A stretch of 58,779 nucleotides of DNA from contig JAILJO010000043.1 in the NCBI GenBank assembly GCA_024694675.1, positions 1-58,779 on the forward strand. The letters run 5' to 3'. Below the pieces are notes generated by a model that was given only the letters and a program-made list of their open reading frames with translations, was not told where the DNA came from and ran no database searches. A program made the position numbers and the translations under genes. This document shows, piece by piece, positions 37,301 to 44,637 of the stretch; the stretch's first letter is position 1, and each line of letters starts with the position of its first letter. Source of the stretch: Bacteroidales bacterium (GTDB lineage: Bacteria > Bacteroidota > Bacteroidia > Bacteroidales > UBA932).

Positions 37301-38124
37301 TAGACGAGATTGTCCGTTACGGGGAACTCTATAAGAACGACACCGTTTCCGCCGGCTCCTCCCTCTTCGGAGATATGGAAGAGATGAAGCCGGAGCGTCC
37401 TCCCCTGCCGGAAAACGAGGGTTATATGGACATCCTAGACGTTCTGCAACGTGAAAAGGACCTCGTGGGCATGTACCTCAGCTCCCATCCGCTGGACCGT
37501 TATAGCTTTGAAATAAAGAATTTTACCAACCAGAAGCTTGCGGATCTTTCCAACTTCGTGGCAGATTGCGAAAGCAGGAAAAAAGCGGAGAAAGTCTATG
37601 TGGCCGGCATCGTCACGGATGTAAAAAACCTCACCACAAAGGGCGGAAAGCCATATTCCCGCACCACGCTGGAAGATTACAGCGGCTCCTACGAGCTGGC
37701 CCTCTTCGGTAAGGACCACGAGACATTCATGCAGTACATGACCCTGCACGCCTCCCTGTTCCTTGAAGGCGAAGTTGCAGAGAAATTCCGTCTCAAACCG
37801 GAAGAGATAGCCCAGGGAAAAACGGCTCCTTACGCATTCAAATTAAAGAAGGTCACCCTTCTTGGCAATCTCACGGACGAGGTCCTTACAGGCTTCAACC
37901 TGGACATTGAGACCCCTATTCTCACTGATGCCTTCCGCAAAGACTTCGTCAAGGTCATCAAGGACCACAAGGGCAACACTCCCCTCAACATCTTTATCTA
38001 CGATCCTCAGACCCGTTACCGCATCCAGTTCTACTCCAAGAAGTTCCAGGTTGCCGTCACATCTGATTTCATCCAGGATCTCCACCGCATTGGCATAGAC
38101 CATTACGAGGTCACAAGGAGGTAA
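34387..38124 (+). CDS. dnaE: DNA polymerase III alpha subunit (DnaE type)
   Basis: 1245 residues, in the range of Bacteroidetes DnaE1. It starts with the PHP domain (VHLHVHTQYSILDG, ITDHGNMYG), carries the palm motif MPDIDVDFED with catalytic Asp434 and Asp436, the GPGRGSAAGS motif of the polymerase core, the FQFESEGMKQWL and RPGPMDYIPDF blocks, and a C-terminal OB fold (VYVAGIVTDVKNLTTKGGKP). It is the main replicative polymerase. It is monocistronic, with its promoter abutting the ATG and a hairpin 12 bases after the stop. Confidence 0.97.
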   Translation: MSFVHLHVHTQYSILDGQSSIENLFNRAEELGMPALAITDHGNMYGVKEFFKFAKKHPSVKPIIGCEIYVSKGDHRKKEKGYYHLILLAKNYQGYLNLVKIVSEGHVNGMYYRPRVSHEIIEKYHEGLICSSACIAGEVPRAIMAKDDARIEEAILWHKRVFGDDYYLEVMKHRTEVPGLDNQLYEDQCYYTEEIFKLAEKYGIKVIATNDAHFVRKEDGPVHDRLICLTTNAFIDDPNRLRYTQEEYIKTEEQMLELFHDHPEAISNTLEVASKVESYSIDRDPVLPVFDIDPAFMKDIDKYLEQYKGIIDEGRNDKHGTYRGDGFCNSVAYLCHLTYKGAHERYGETLTQEQEERIEFELKTICRMGFPDYFLIVQDYIAASRAMGCMVGPGRGSAAGSVVAYCLKITNLDPIKYQLLFERFLNPDRISMPDIDVDFEDLTKAHEYVEKKYGADHVSRVITYGTMAAKSAIKDVARISHVSIDESNRLTKMVPDRLSEKKEKEYPYNPKLDELKPGFKVVEHDGKVFQKGMEDVDVKITLANCYRLVPEFINELQNGPEINKEVLKYAQALEGSVRQVGMHACATIIGRGDLTDYLPICLSKDKETGLDVRTSQYDGHYIEDVGMLKMDFLGLITLQIIHNCIDLVKERYGIDIDIEAIPIDDKATLELYGRGDTTSVFQFESEGMKQWLQRLRPERFEDLIAMNALYRPGPMDYIPDFVARKQGEQAIEYDLPEMEEYLQDTYGVTVYQEQVMLLSQKLAGFTKGEADKLRKAMGKKQIDILNSLKDKFMSGGIANGHPEKVLDKIWKDWEKFAQYAFNKSHATCYAWVSYQTGWLKAHYPSEFFASCLDSAKSMEEIVKIMDDCKGHDIKVLSPDVNESTGRFTVNKNGDVRFALSSIKGFGANIVDAIIKERDENGLFTDIYDFVERMAGSVNRKSFECLVNSGAFDSFGHKRSMYFQPGRTADMFIDEIVRYGELYKNDTVSAGSSLFGDMEEMKPERPPLPENEGYMDILDVLQREKDLVGMYLSSHPLDRYSFEIKNFTNQKLADLSNFVADCESRKKAEKVYVAGIVTDVKNLTTKGGKPYSRTTLEDYSGSYELALFGKDHETFMQYMTLHASLFLEGEVAEKFRLKPEEIAQGKTAPYAFKLKKVTLLGNLTDEVLTGFNLDIETPILTDAFRKDFVKVIKDHKGNTPLNIFIYDPQTRYRIQFYSKKFQVAVTSDFIQDLHRIGIDHYEVTRR

Positions 38125-38135
38125 TCCCCCGCCTC

Positions 38136-38166
38136 GTCCCTAAAAACGGCCTATTTTAGGGATGAC
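38136..38166. repeat. Hairpin element 3 at the dnaE 3' end (convergent junction)
   Basis: TCCCTAAAA (38137-38145) pairs perfectly with TTTTAGGGA (38154-38162) around ACGGCCTA. Read on the minus strand it has the layout of element 2 (GTCATCC, TAGGCC, GTTTTT, AGG). It sits between the convergent dnaE and DUF4923 genes and could terminate both transcripts. Confidence 0.55.
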
Positions 38167-38170
38167 GCGA

Positions 38171-38959
38171 CTACTGCTGTCTGGCCAGTTTGAAGCCGAT
38201 TTTGTAGTTGTCGTAGCCGGAGGCGAGTTTGGCGATTTCGCCAATGTCCGTCTTCTTTTCTCCAAGCTTGGCGAGGGCCTTCTTGATGAACTCGGTGGCC
38301 TTGTCAGAGGTGAAGAGCATCTTGACGCCGTCAAGGGTGAGGTCAAGGTTGCCGGTCATGGTGAAGAACTTCATGGTGCGGCCGAAGTTGAGGGTGATGG
38401 CATCCATCTCCGGGCTCACCTGGAAAGTGCCGTTGAAGGGGAAGCCGCCGATTGTCCAGACAAAGGTCATATCACTCTCGTAGAACGAAATGCTCATTGT
38501 TCCAGGCTTGATGCCGAACTTGGTGAGATACTCGTCAACTTTGGTTTCAACTGCGGAAGAGGCAGCTGTGCCGGCAAGGTTGGAAACGATGCCGCCCTCG
38601 TTGGTGGTCATGGAAACAGCAACGCCGGAATATACATAGTTGCCTTCCAGCCTGGGCTTTGCAACCGTGCCCAAAAGGTCTCCAAGCACGTTTCCGAGTG
38701 CAGCGTCAACGGTGGCGTTACCGGTGGAGGTGCTGCCAAGGACACTGCCAAGAACGCTACCCACAGCCTGGCCGACGACGTCCGTCACGTTGCCGTTGTT
38801 GGTGTTATTGGTAGTGGTGGTGTTCTCCGTAGTCTTTTCAGTGTTGGTGGTTTTTCCGCCGCCAAGAAGACCGCCAAGGAGATTACCAAGGGTGTTCTGC
38901 GCCTGTGCGGAGAATGTAAACGCTGCCGCAAGGGCTGCAATTGCAAGGATTCTTTTCAT
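38171..38959 (-). CDS. DUF4923-family secreted protein
   Basis: 262 residues with a signal peptide ending SAQAQ, then a Gly/Leu-rich stretch (LGNLLGGLLGGG), an Asn/Thr-rich low-complexity linker (about 37-58), and repeated VGSVLGSVLGS segments. The folded part (about 105-262) has the family blocks EGNYVYSGVAVS, GTMSISFYESDMTFVW, FPFNGTFQV and KFFTMTGNLDLTLDGVKMLF. DUF4923 is common in Bacteroidales and uncharacterised. It is downstream of the ThiL-like gene (53-base gap). Confidence 0.75.
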   Translation of the reverse strand: MKRILAIAALAAAFTFSAQAQNTLGNLLGGLLGGGKTTNTEKTTENTTTTNNTNNGNVTDVVGQAVGSVLGSVLGSTSTGNATVDAALGNVLGDLLGTVAKPRLEGNYVYSGVAVSMTTNEGGIVSNLAGTAASSAVETKVDEYLTKFGIKPGTMSISFYESDMTFVWTIGGFPFNGTFQVSPEMDAITLNFGRTMKFFTMTGNLDLTLDGVKMLFTSDKATEFIKKALAKLGEKKTDIGEIAKLASGYDNYKIGFKLARQQ

Positions 38960-39012
38960 TGTATGATGTCCGTTAATTTAGTTTCAGCGTGTAAATATAA
39001 CAATTATTGTGC

Positions 39013-40008
39013 TTAATCTTCCGGCCAGCCCTGAGATTTCAGCGGAAATTCCACGCCCTCCGGCGTTACAAGCACGTCTCCGGCCTCCGGCTGGGCCATG
39101 TGGCCAATGATATCGAAGGTCTGGAAATCCCTCCTGAACTTCTCCAGGTGCAGGATTGGTACGACGAAAAGGAGCCTGTTATCGTCCCCGCCATTCATTG
39201 CGGCCGATACCGGATCCATGTCCAGTTCCTTTCCCAGGGAGAAGCTGTTGCCCTCGAAGGGGATCTTATCGGCATAAATCTTGGCGCCAAGCCCGCTGTC
39301 ACGGGTGAGACGCTTTACGGCATCGGCAAGACCGCGCGTGACGAAATACCCGTAGGAGGGGTAAATCTCCGCGTCCTCAAGTTTTGTGACGATGCCCGAG
39401 TCCAGCTCCGGACGGAGATAGTCGCCGACCAGCATGCGGTACTTGGACATATCCGGCTGGGTTCCCTTGTTGGCAAACTCCCGCGCCCCTCTTTCCAGAA
39501 CCTGGAGGCCAAGGAAAGCGGCTCCCAGGCTGCCTGAAACGCAGATAAGGTCCTTGCTCTTTGCCGCCATCCTGCGCTTGGAAGTGAGGTTCGAAGTCTC
39601 TCCGGTGGCCGATACAGATATATACAGGCCGTTATTGGAGGGCTGGAGGTCCAGATTCACCGCCTCGAAGCCGTGCTCCTTCGCCGCCACCGTAATACCC
39701 ATCCAAAGCTCCTTCACCTGCTCAAAATCCAGTTTTGCCGATACTCCAAGCACGATGTTCAGCAGCTTCGGGTGCGCAAGGGCGGCGTATAATTCACCCA
39801 CCGTGCCCACTATACACTTGTAACCCAGGTGTTTAAGCGGAAAATAAACCAGATTGAAATCAATCCCCTCCAGGAACATACGGGACGATGTTGTTACCAC
39901 GCCGCCGTCCGCCTTGTAGGAAAGACCGCTTACGGGGTTATAAGCCGAAAGGCGGTAGAGCTGCGCTATCGCCTCAATTTTGCCAAGAGATGAGAATGTA
40001 TCTGCCAT
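39013..40008 (-). CDS. ThiL/PurM-like protein with lost catalytic motifs
   Basis: The start at 40008 (MADTFSSLGKIEAI) is chosen because a -7 box ends 4 bases before it; product 331 residues. The overall pattern follows thiamine-monophosphate kinase (VTTSSRMFLEGIDFNLVYFPLKHLGYK, DLICVSGSLGAAFLGLQVLERG, AAMNGGDDNRLLFVVP). The GIGDDAAVL loop is missing, LIGGDTT is replaced by VNLDLQPSN, and the DISDGL motif by GYFVTRGL; these normally bind Mg-ATP. The protein is complete and in frame, so it looks like a conserved pseudoenzyme and not a decayed gene. A true thiL would be expected elsewhere. Function unknown. Confidence 0.7.
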   Translation of the reverse strand: MADTFSSLGKIEAIAQLYRLSAYNPVSGLSYKADGGVVTTSSRMFLEGIDFNLVYFPLKHLGYKCIVGTVGELYAALAHPKLLNIVLGVSAKLDFEQVKELWMGITVAAKEHGFEAVNLDLQPSNNGLYISVSATGETSNLTSKRRMAAKSKDLICVSGSLGAAFLGLQVLERGAREFANKGTQPDMSKYRMLVGDYLRPELDSGIVTKLEDAEIYPSYGYFVTRGLADAVKRLTRDSGLGAKIYADKIPFEGNSFSLGKELDMDPVSAAMNGGDDNRLLFVVPILHLEKFRRDFQTFDIIGHMAQPEAGDVLVTPEGVEFPLKSQGWPED

Positions 40009-40010
40009 AG

Positions 40011-40044
40011 TGCAAAGATAACAATAATTTAGCGTATCTTTGCA
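40011..40044. promoter_or_regulatory. Divergent overlapping promoters forming a 10-base inverted repeat
   Basis: TGCAAAGATA (40011-40020) and TATCTTTGCA (40035-40044) are perfect inverse copies 14 bases apart. Each contains a -7 box TATCTTTG: the minus one ends 4 bases before the ThiL-like ATG, the plus one 5 bases before the regulator ATG. The genes would both be leaderless, and a single symmetric factor could control both. Confidence 0.6.
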
Positions 40045-40047
40045 GAG

Positions 40048-40893
40048 ATGAAGCTTTGGAAACTCATACTTCCCGCACTGGCCCTTGTCGCCTGCACCCG
40101 CAACCCTGCACTCAGGGAGGCGGCCCGGCTGGTGGAAAGTTACCCGGACAGCGCCCTCACAATCCTGGAAGGCGTCTCCCCGAAAGACCTTTCCCCGCGG
40201 GACAAGGCGGAGTACGACTACCTCAGCGCCCAGGCCTTCTACAACACCTACTTCTTCCTGGATGATGGCCACTCCATCAACCTCGCGCGCGCATACAGAT
40301 ACAAGGAGCAGCAGAGAAGCCGGACCTCAAACATCGCAATGCTCATCGCCGCCATCCTGGCAACGCTGGTCCTTTACTTCTGGGCAAGGAAGGCCCAAAC
40401 GGAAAAGCAGCTTCTCATCCAAAAGGAGGAAAACGACCGCCTGCTTTCCGCCGCGGAAGAGCTGCGGTCAAGAATGGGTAATATTGTCAAATCGGAAAAA
40501 AAGCAGGGGAGTACCTTCGACGCCCTTGACCGTCTTTGCGAGCAATACTATATTTATGAAGGAACGGAAAACCTCCAGCCGCGGATAATCCGGGAGGTTA
40601 AATCCATAGTGGAAGGCCTCCGTTCAGACAGCTCCGTACAGAAGAATTTGGAGCAGTCCCTGAACTCAAAATACCCCGGTGTAATGACCCGTCTTCGCAC
40701 GGAATTTCCCAAGTGGAAGGAGGAGGATTACCTCCTTTATCTCTTCTCCGCGTCGGGCTTTTCTTCCACCACAATTTCGACTCTCCTGGAGAAGGAAAAA
40801 CCCTACATCTACAACCGGATTTACAGGCTCAAGGAGCGTATCAAAGATTCTGATACCACAGATAAAGGGCTGTTTCTCAGCTTGTTATCATAA
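40048..40893 (+). CDS. Membrane-anchored HTH regulator of the TPR-LuxR type, TPR array missing
   Basis: 281 residues with lipobox ALVACT (Cys16). Residues 20-75 match the N-terminus of a Bacteroidetes family of large TPR regulators (AARLVESYPDSALTILEGV, DKAEYDYLSAQAFYNTYFFLDDG). Instead of the usual TPR array of several hundred residues it goes directly to the membrane helix (about 95-113), a coiled coil (TEKQLLIQKEENDRLLSAAEEL), and a C-terminal HTH-like domain (RTEFPKWKEEDYLLYLFSASG, TISTLLEKEKPYIYNRIYRLKERI). The frame is intact. It may be a natural internal deletion or a compact form. Regulatory target unknown. Confidence 0.65.
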   Translation: MKLWKLILPALALVACTRNPALREAARLVESYPDSALTILEGVSPKDLSPRDKAEYDYLSAQAFYNTYFFLDDGHSINLARAYRYKEQQRSRTSNIAMLIAAILATLVLYFWARKAQTEKQLLIQKEENDRLLSAAEELRSRMGNIVKSEKKQGSTFDALDRLCEQYYIYEGTENLQPRIIREVKSIVEGLRSDSSVQKNLEQSLNSKYPGVMTRLRTEFPKWKEEDYLLYLFSASGFSSTTISTLLEKEKPYIYNRIYRLKERIKDSDTTDKGLFLSLLS

Positions 40894-41098
40894 CGCATGC
40901 AAATGGCGTCTTTTTAGTGGTTTTCGACAGCCGTTTACCCGTGTGCGAGAATTAATTTTGTCACACCATTTGTAAGTAACTTAATTTCAATATATTACAA
41001 AACGGACTTTGCGAGATTTTTAAGAGCATATTATTTTTTTCTTCCATTTTTTGTTCCGACCTTTGTACCAGAAGAAAAACCTCTAAAATTTTTGAGTT
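40894..41098. other. AT-rich gap upstream of tonB
   Basis: No gene seen. It contains several TTTG-type elements (TAATTTTG near 40952-40959; ACCTTTG near 41060), any of which could serve the tonB promoter, and T-rich runs near 41030-41054. No convincing hairpin or RNA gene was recognised. Confidence 0.35.
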
Positions 41099-41791
41099 AT
41101 GGAAGTCAAGAAAAGCCCCAAAGCAAGCCTCGAAAACAAGAGACTTCTCCTTGTTGAGGCCGGTCTTGTAGCCGCACTCGCGATCGTTTACATCGCCTTC
41201 AACGTTTCCTCCAAGGAAGCCAAGGTTGCAGCTCTTGAAGACACCACCCAGGTGGTAGTCGAAGAGGAAATGGTCGCCATCGAAAACGAGACCCCACCCC
41301 CGCCGCCGGAAGCTCCTTCAGTCCCCGTCCTCTCCGACCAGATTGACATCGTGGACGATGACATCAAGCTTGACGACGACATGTTCATGAACCTGGAAGA
41401 CGACAACACCGGTGTCGAAATCCAGGAGTACAAGGAAGCAGAGGTGGAAGAAGAGGAAGTTGAGGAAGAGGCCATCCCCTTCCAGCTGGTTGAGACTAAA
41501 CCCTCCTTCAACGGAGGCGACGCCAACGAGTTCTCCAAGTGGGTCAATTCCCGTCTTAACTACCCGGAGATTGCAAAGGAAAACGGCGTACAGGGACGTG
41601 TTACCCTGCAGTTCACCGTTGAGGCCGACGGCCGCGTAACCAACGTAAAGGTTCTCCGTGGCGTCGATCCTTCCCTGGACGCTGAAGCAAAGCGCGTCGT
41701 TTCCAGCTCTCCCAAGTGGAAGCCCGGCCGCCAGCGTGACCGCGCAGTTAAGGTTACCTACACCTTCCCTGTGATCTTCCAGCTGCGTTAG
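41099..41791 (+). CDS. tonB: TonB, energy transducer for outer-membrane transporters
   Basis: 230 residues. A single membrane helix (about 16-34) is followed by a short Pro/acidic periplasmic segment (PPPPPEAPS, then EVEEEEVEEEA) and the C-terminal TonB domain (about 140-230: YPEIAKENGVQGRVTLQFTV, KPGRQRDRAVKVTYTFPVIF). It couples the proton-motive force to TonB-dependent receptors such as the SusC proteins and the receptor at 50,140. No exbB or exbD is adjacent, so those are elsewhere. Followed by a clear terminator. Confidence 0.93.
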   Translation: MEVKKSPKASLENKRLLLVEAGLVAALAIVYIAFNVSSKEAKVAALEDTTQVVVEEEMVAIENETPPPPPEAPSVPVLSDQIDIVDDDIKLDDDMFMNLEDDNTGVEIQEYKEAEVEEEEVEEEAIPFQLVETKPSFNGGDANEFSKWVNSRLNYPEIAKENGVQGRVTLQFTVEADGRVTNVKVLRGVDPSLDAEAKRVVSSSPKWKPGRQRDRAVKVTYTFPVIFQLR

Positions 41792-41811
41792 TTTTCCAAA
41801 ACACAAGAATT

Positions 41812-41839
41812 AAGCCCGACCTTCCGGCCGGGCTTTTTT
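41812..41839 (+). terminator. tonB rho-independent terminator
   Basis: AAGCCCG (41812-41818) pairs with CGGGCTT (41829-41835) through a partly paired ACCTTCCGGC interior and is followed by six T residues. It lies 20 bases after the tonB stop and just before the convergent glyS stop. Confidence 0.8.
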
Positions 41840-41842
41840 GTG

Positions 41843-43381
41843 CTACAGGTTGCGAAGCAGATTCACCATCGAGACTTTCTTGTCTATCATGTCCCTGAGC
41901 TCCTCAATCTTTACGCGCTCCTGGGTCATGGTGTCGCGGTCACGGACGGTTACGCAGCCGTCTACAAGGCTGTCGTGGTCCACTGTGACGCAGAAGGGAG
42001 TACCTATGGCGTCCTGGCGGCGATAGCGCTTTCCGATGGAATCCTTCTCGTCGTACTGATAGGAGAAATCGTACTTGAGCTCATCCACCACCTTCTGGGC
42101 CAGCTCCGGCAGACCGTCCTTCTTGACAAGCGGCATAACGGCCACCTTGATGGGGGCGAGGGGAGCGGGAATACGCATTACAACGCGTTCTTCGCCGTTT
42201 TCCAGCTTCTCCACGGTGTAGGAATGGGCCAGTACCGCAAGGCACATACGATCCACGCCGATTGACGTCTCAATAACATAAGGAGTATAGGAGACGTTCT
42301 CCTCGGGGTCGAAGTACTCTATCTTCTTTCCGGAGAACTTCTGGTGGTTGCCAAGGTCGAAGTTGGTGCGGCTGTGGATGCCCTCAAGCTCCTTGAAACC
42401 GAAGGGGAAATTGAACTCGATATCGGTGGCTGCATTGGCATAGTGGGCAAGCTTCTCGTGGTCGTGGAAACGGTAGTTCTCAGCGCCCATACCCAGGTTC
42501 ACATGCCATTTCATGCGGGTTTCCTTCCACTTTTTGAACCAGTCAAGCTCAGTTCCGGGCTTGATGAAGAACTGCATTTCCATCTGCTCGAACTCCCTCA
42601 TGCGGAAGATGAACTGACGGGCCACAATCTCGTTACGGAAGGCCTTACCTATCTGTGCAATGCCGAAAGGAACCTTCATACGGCCGGTCTTCTGGACGTT
42701 AAGGTAGTTCACAAATATGCCCTGTGCGGTCTCAGGACGCAGATAAATAAGGTTTGCGCCGTCGGCCGTGGAGCCCATGGAGGTGGAGAACATAAGATTG
42801 AACTGACGAACCTCCGTCCAGTTGCAGGTGCCGGAAATGGGGCAGACGATGCCGCAGTCGATGATTATCTGACGATACTCGGCAAAGTCATTGGCCTTCT
42901 CTGCCGCCACATAGCGGTTATGGACCTCGTCCCACTTGGCCTTCTCGCGGAGGACATTGGGGTTGGTGGCGCGGAACTGAGCCTCGTCAAAGGCGTCTCC
43001 AAAGCGTTTTTTACCCTTTGCAACCTCCTTCTCTATCTTCTCCTCAATCTTGCCCAGATAGTCTTCGATGAGGACATCGGCACGATATCTTTTCTTGGAA
43101 TCTTTGTTGTCGATGAGGGGGTCGTTGAAGGCACCAACGTGGCCAGAGGCCTCCCAAATGCGGGGATGCATGAAAATAGCGGAGTCTATACCCACGATAT
43201 TCTCATTGAGGCGCGTCATGGCCTCCCACCAATAGGTTTTGATGTTGTTTTTGAGCTGTACGCCCATCTGGCCGTAGTCGTAAACGGCTGCAAGACCATC
43301 GTAGATCTCACTGGAGGGGAATATGAAACCATACTCCTTGCAATGGGCTACAAGCACTTTGAATAGTTCGTCCTGTGTCAT
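41843..43381 (-). CDS. glyS: Glycyl-tRNA synthetase (dimeric class II type)
   Basis: 512 residues. Class II core and family blocks include SSEIYDGLAAVYDYGQMGVQLKNN, STADGANLIYLRPETAQGIFVN, FGIAQIGKAFRNEI and FRMREFEQMEMQFF, with an anticodon-binding C-terminal domain (APIKVAVMPLVKKDGLPELA). It charges tRNA-Gly as the single-chain alpha2 enzyme, not the two-subunit form. It is the last gene of the suf-folK operon, 10 bases after folK. Confidence 0.96.
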   Translation of the reverse strand: MTQDELFKVLVAHCKEYGFIFPSSEIYDGLAAVYDYGQMGVQLKNNIKTYWWEAMTRLNENIVGIDSAIFMHPRIWEASGHVGAFNDPLIDNKDSKKRYRADVLIEDYLGKIEEKIEKEVAKGKKRFGDAFDEAQFRATNPNVLREKAKWDEVHNRYVAAEKANDFAEYRQIIIDCGIVCPISGTCNWTEVRQFNLMFSTSMGSTADGANLIYLRPETAQGIFVNYLNVQKTGRMKVPFGIAQIGKAFRNEIVARQFIFRMREFEQMEMQFFIKPGTELDWFKKWKETRMKWHVNLGMGAENYRFHDHEKLAHYANAATDIEFNFPFGFKELEGIHSRTNFDLGNHQKFSGKKIEYFDPEENVSYTPYVIETSIGVDRMCLAVLAHSYTVEKLENGEERVVMRIPAPLAPIKVAVMPLVKKDGLPELAQKVVDELKYDFSYQYDEKDSIGKRYRRQDAIGTPFCVTVDHDSLVDGCVTVRDRDTMTQERVKIEELRDMIDKKVSMVNLLRNL

Positions 43382-43391
43382 ATACTATACA

Positions 43392-43844
43392 TTAATGTTT
43401 ATATATTTCTTTTAACGGTTTCTTCACGAAATCTCTCTGCTCAATTAGCGGATGAGGGATTGTAAGCTCCTCAGTATTAATTATTTCGTTGCCGTAATAC
43501 AAAATATCAATATCAATTGTCCGGTTGTGATAAACGCGTTTTCCTTCCGAGTCATACTCCGGAGGAACATCGTCCCTTCCCAGCGCCTTTTCTATCTCCT
43601 TCATCTTGTGGAACAGTTCCGTGACATGTTCTACAGAAGGTGTTTCCACTGGTATCCTGTACAAGATACACATATTAAGGAAAGCCGGCCCCTCAAACCC
43701 CCACGAAGGCATTTCGTATACCTTGGAAATCCTTTCCGGAGTCACCCCGAACGCCTCATCCATCATGGTCACAGCCCTCATCAGGTTCACCTCACGCTCT
43801 CCCAAATTGGACCCCAGTCCAAGATATAAGTCAACACTTGTCAT
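43392..43844 (-). CDS. folK: 2-amino-4-hydroxy-6-hydroxymethyldihydropteridine pyrophosphokinase
   Basis: 150 residues with the HPPK blocks YLGLGSNLGERE at the N-terminus, YEMPSWGFEGPAFLNMC, and NRTIDIDILYYGNEII followed by IPHPLIEQRDFV. It transfers pyrophosphate from ATP to the pterin in folate synthesis. The start codon lies inside a dispersed repeat element that fills the gap after sufT, so its translation signals come from the element. Confidence 0.95.
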   Translation of the reverse strand: MTSVDLYLGLGSNLGEREVNLMRAVTMMDEAFGVTPERISKVYEMPSWGFEGPAFLNMCILYRIPVETPSVEHVTELFHKMKEIEKALGRDDVPPEYDSEGKRVYHNRTIDIDILYYGNEIINTEELTIPHPLIEQRDFVKKPLKEIYKH

Positions 43845-43867
43845 TTCGAGCGAAGTCGAGAAATCTC
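43839..43867. repeat. Dispersed imperfect-palindrome element over the folK start
   Basis: The segment carries TCATTTCGAGCGAAGTCGAG followed by AAATCTC, a motif found scattered between genes in many Bacteroidetes genomes. Arms ATTTC and GAAAT flank a CGA-rich centre. Here it exactly bridges the sufT stop (43866-43868) and the folK ATG (43842-43844). Confidence 0.6.
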
Positions 43868-44246
43868 AATCATTAAGTTTTGAATAATCTTCCTCCTCAT
43901 AATCCAACCCCAGCTCCACCCTTGCCTCTTCAGACAGCATGGACCTGTCCCACTGGGGCTCGAAAGTGAGCTCAATTGTGCATTTGGTAACGCCAGGAAC
44001 TGCTTCCACGCCTTGCTGGACCTCGCCAATGACCTGGTCTGCCATGGGGCAGTTTGGCGCAGTGAAAGTCATGAGGATTGACACCTCGTGAGCCTTGTTT
44101 ATGGTGAGCTCATATATGAGACCAAGGTCATACACGTTCACAGGGATCTCCGGGTCGTAGACCTCCTTTATGGCTGCTATGACGGCAGCGTACAGGGGCT
44201 GCAACTCCTGCACATCTTCCGCTGTAAGTACTTCTTTATCTGGCAT
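43866..44246 (-). CDS. sufT: SufT/MIP18-family (DUF59) iron-sulfur assembly factor
   Basis: 126 residues. The DUF59 signatures are VYDPEIPVNVYDLGLIYEL and MTFTAPNCPMADQV, with the conserved Cys in APNCP. The C-terminus has the usual ELTFEPQWDRSMLSEEARVELG. It helps Fe-S cluster maturation or transfer. The start overlaps the sufE stop by 11 bases, tying it to cysteine desulfurase. The short N-terminal extension is normal for the family. Confidence 0.88.
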   Translation of the reverse strand: MPDKEVLTAEDVQELQPLYAAVIAAIKEVYDPEIPVNVYDLGLIYELTINKAHEVSILMTFTAPNCPMADQVIGEVQQGVEAVPGVTKCTIELTFEPQWDRSMLSEEARVELGLDYEEEDYSKLND

Positions 44247-44637
44247 AACTCTTCAGCGTTTCAATCATTGACACCAGCCCGTTTGCCCTGGTGGGGGAGA
44301 GATTGTCTTTGAGACCTATTTCGGCAATAAAACCAAAGTCATCTTCTGCAATCTCTTCAGGCGTACAACCGGAGTAAACGTCTATGAGTAAGGATATTAT
44401 ACCCTTGGTTATGATAGCATCACTGTCTGCGGTGAACCAAAGGCGGCCATCCCGCTCTTCACAATCCAGCCAAACTCTTGACTGACAGCCCTTTATAAGC
44501 TTATCTTCCGTCTTTTTATCGTCCGGAAAAGGCTCCAGGTTCTTGCCCAGCTCAATGAGGTACTCGTACTTGTCCAGCCACTCTTCAAACTGGCCGAAAT
44601 CGTCAATTATCTGCTGTTTCTTTTCTTCTAACGTCAT
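44236..44637 (-). CDS. sufE: SufE, sulfur acceptor for cysteine desulfurase
   Basis: 133 residues. The acceptor cysteine is Cys51 in LIKGCQSRVWLDC. Other family features are FEEWLDKYEYLIELGKNLEPFP and ADSDAIITKGIISLL. It takes persulfide from SufS. Its ATG overlaps the sufS stop as ATGA, so the two are translationally coupled. Confidence 0.95.
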   Translation of the reverse strand: MTLEEKKQQIIDDFGQFEEWLDKYEYLIELGKNLEPFPDDKKTEDKLIKGCQSRVWLDCEERDGRLWFTADSDAIITKGIISLLIDVYSGCTPEEIAEDDFGFIAEIGLKDNLSPTRANGLVSMIETLKSYAR

